From contig JAUQOT010000008.1 of NCBI GenBank assembly GCA_030550735.1, positions 14,561-20,651 on the forward strand: a stretch of DNA of 6,091 nt, read 5' to 3'. How positions within the stretch are numbered: position 1 is the first letter of the stretch; each line of letters starts with the position of its first letter. This DNA comes from Patescibacteria group bacterium. GTDB lineage: Bacteria > Patescibacteriota > Minisyncoccia > UBA6257 > HR35. The notes under the pieces were generated by a model, which saw only the letters and a program-made list of their open reading frames with translations, was not told the origin of the DNA and did not search any database. The position numbers and the translations under genes were made by a program. Of the stretch, positions 5,717 through 6,091 are shown piece by piece.

Positions 5717-6091
5717 AAAATAAAATTTATATTTTAATTATTTTCACAATTTTAGTATTTTCGTTTTTTGTTTTTTATTTCTATTATCTAAAAAAAATTC
5801 CTTTAAAAGAAAAAATTCCAATTTCAACATCAACTTCTTCTATCTCTTATCAACCAAAATATCAAATAATTGACAATGAAGTAATAGGTCTTTCAAAATG
5901 GAATATCAACAAAAGTGGTGCTTTAATAGAGGGTGTTCCTAAAGGCACAAAAATATATATGCCCTTTGATGGAACTATTTACTTTACTCAAGAAAAAGGA
6001 TATTATGGAGAAAATTATATAAATATGGGAATTGAAGATTCAACAAAAAATATATTGGTAGCAATAACAGGTAATTTTGAGCCAATTAATT
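5713..6091 (+). CDS. Membrane-anchored protein with possible lipoyl/M23-like beta domain, partial
   Basis: The frame is open from the ATG at 5713 to the window edge, giving 126 residues without a stop. It begins MKNKIYILIIFTILVF, a basic start and a membrane segment at about 5-25. A short Ser/Thr patch (STSTSSIS, 38-45) follows, then a domain that should lie outside the membrane. Residues 69-90 read as GALIEGVPKGTKIYMPFDGTIYF. This resembles the 'KGTxIxAPxDGxV' turn of biotinyl/lipoyl-like and M23-peptidase-like beta folds, but with Met-Pro for the usual Ala-Pro. No catalytic His or lysine-attachment motif is seen in the visible part. The ATG overlaps the TGA of the preceding gene (ATGA), marking it as the third gene of the operon. 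Start confidence is high; the function is a guess because the C-terminus is missing. Confidence 0.8.
   Translation, partial: MKNKIYILIIFTILVFSFFVFYFYYLKKIPLKEKIPISTSTSSISYQPKYQIIDNEVIGLSKWNINKSGALIEGVPKGTKIYMPFDGTIYFTQEKGYYGENYINMGIEDSTKNILVAITGNFEPIN

Overview
The window is very AT-rich, roughly two-thirds A+T by eye, and looks like chromosomal DNA of a small-genome bacterium. The candidate phyla radiation (Patescibacteria/Parcubacteria) is the best guess. The evidence is a bacterial-type prepilin ending in the DPxGRxYxY-type fold typical of that group, perfect bacterial DnaA-box nonamers, TTGxxx-17-TAxAxT promoter-like sites, purine-rich Shine-Dalgarno sites inside the operon, and ATGA stop/start coupling. 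The lineage is an inference; no rRNA, tRNA, replication or ribosomal gene is present to settle it. TGA appears to be an ordinary stop codon.

Layout, left to right. Positions 1-166 are a regulatory leader with a promoter-like site, an iterated TCTAATAAGATAT motif and an A+T-only hairpin ending two bases before the next start codon. A type IV prepilin/pseudopilin gene follows (167-649, +). It converges on a Nudix hydrolase gene (659-1066, -) with a 9-bp gap. Next come a promoter module (1095-1151) and a small all-helical soluble protein (1180-1653, +). A non-coding stretch (1654-2004) follows, whose right end carries a second copy of the same promoter module (1914-1970). The window ends in a three-gene overlapping operon on the + strand. 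Its genes encode a protein with a helical cytoplasmic domain, one membrane segment, a Pro/Thr linker and an outer domain (2005-3360); a 791-residue membrane-anchored protein with 42 cysteines (3341-5716); and a third membrane-anchored protein cut by the window edge (5713->6091).

The main observation is a shared control-and-leader module. The genes at 1180 and 2005 share 50 of 57 upstream bases, covering a perfect TTATCCACA nonamer and a TACAAT -10 site. Their proteins share the N-terminal motif M-x-N-F-x-R-G-x-x-N-P, and most shared residues use different synonymous codons. This points to selection on the peptide rather than a fresh duplication. The prepilin gene has a related element (TAATCCACAAA) at exactly the same distance from its predicted -35 and -10. 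The prepilin, the small helical protein and the surface operon may therefore form one regulon for a cell-envelope apparatus. A Patescibacteria-type epibiont could use such an apparatus for attachment or uptake, but that function is speculation; none of the four non-prepilin, non-Nudix proteins belongs to a family I recognise.
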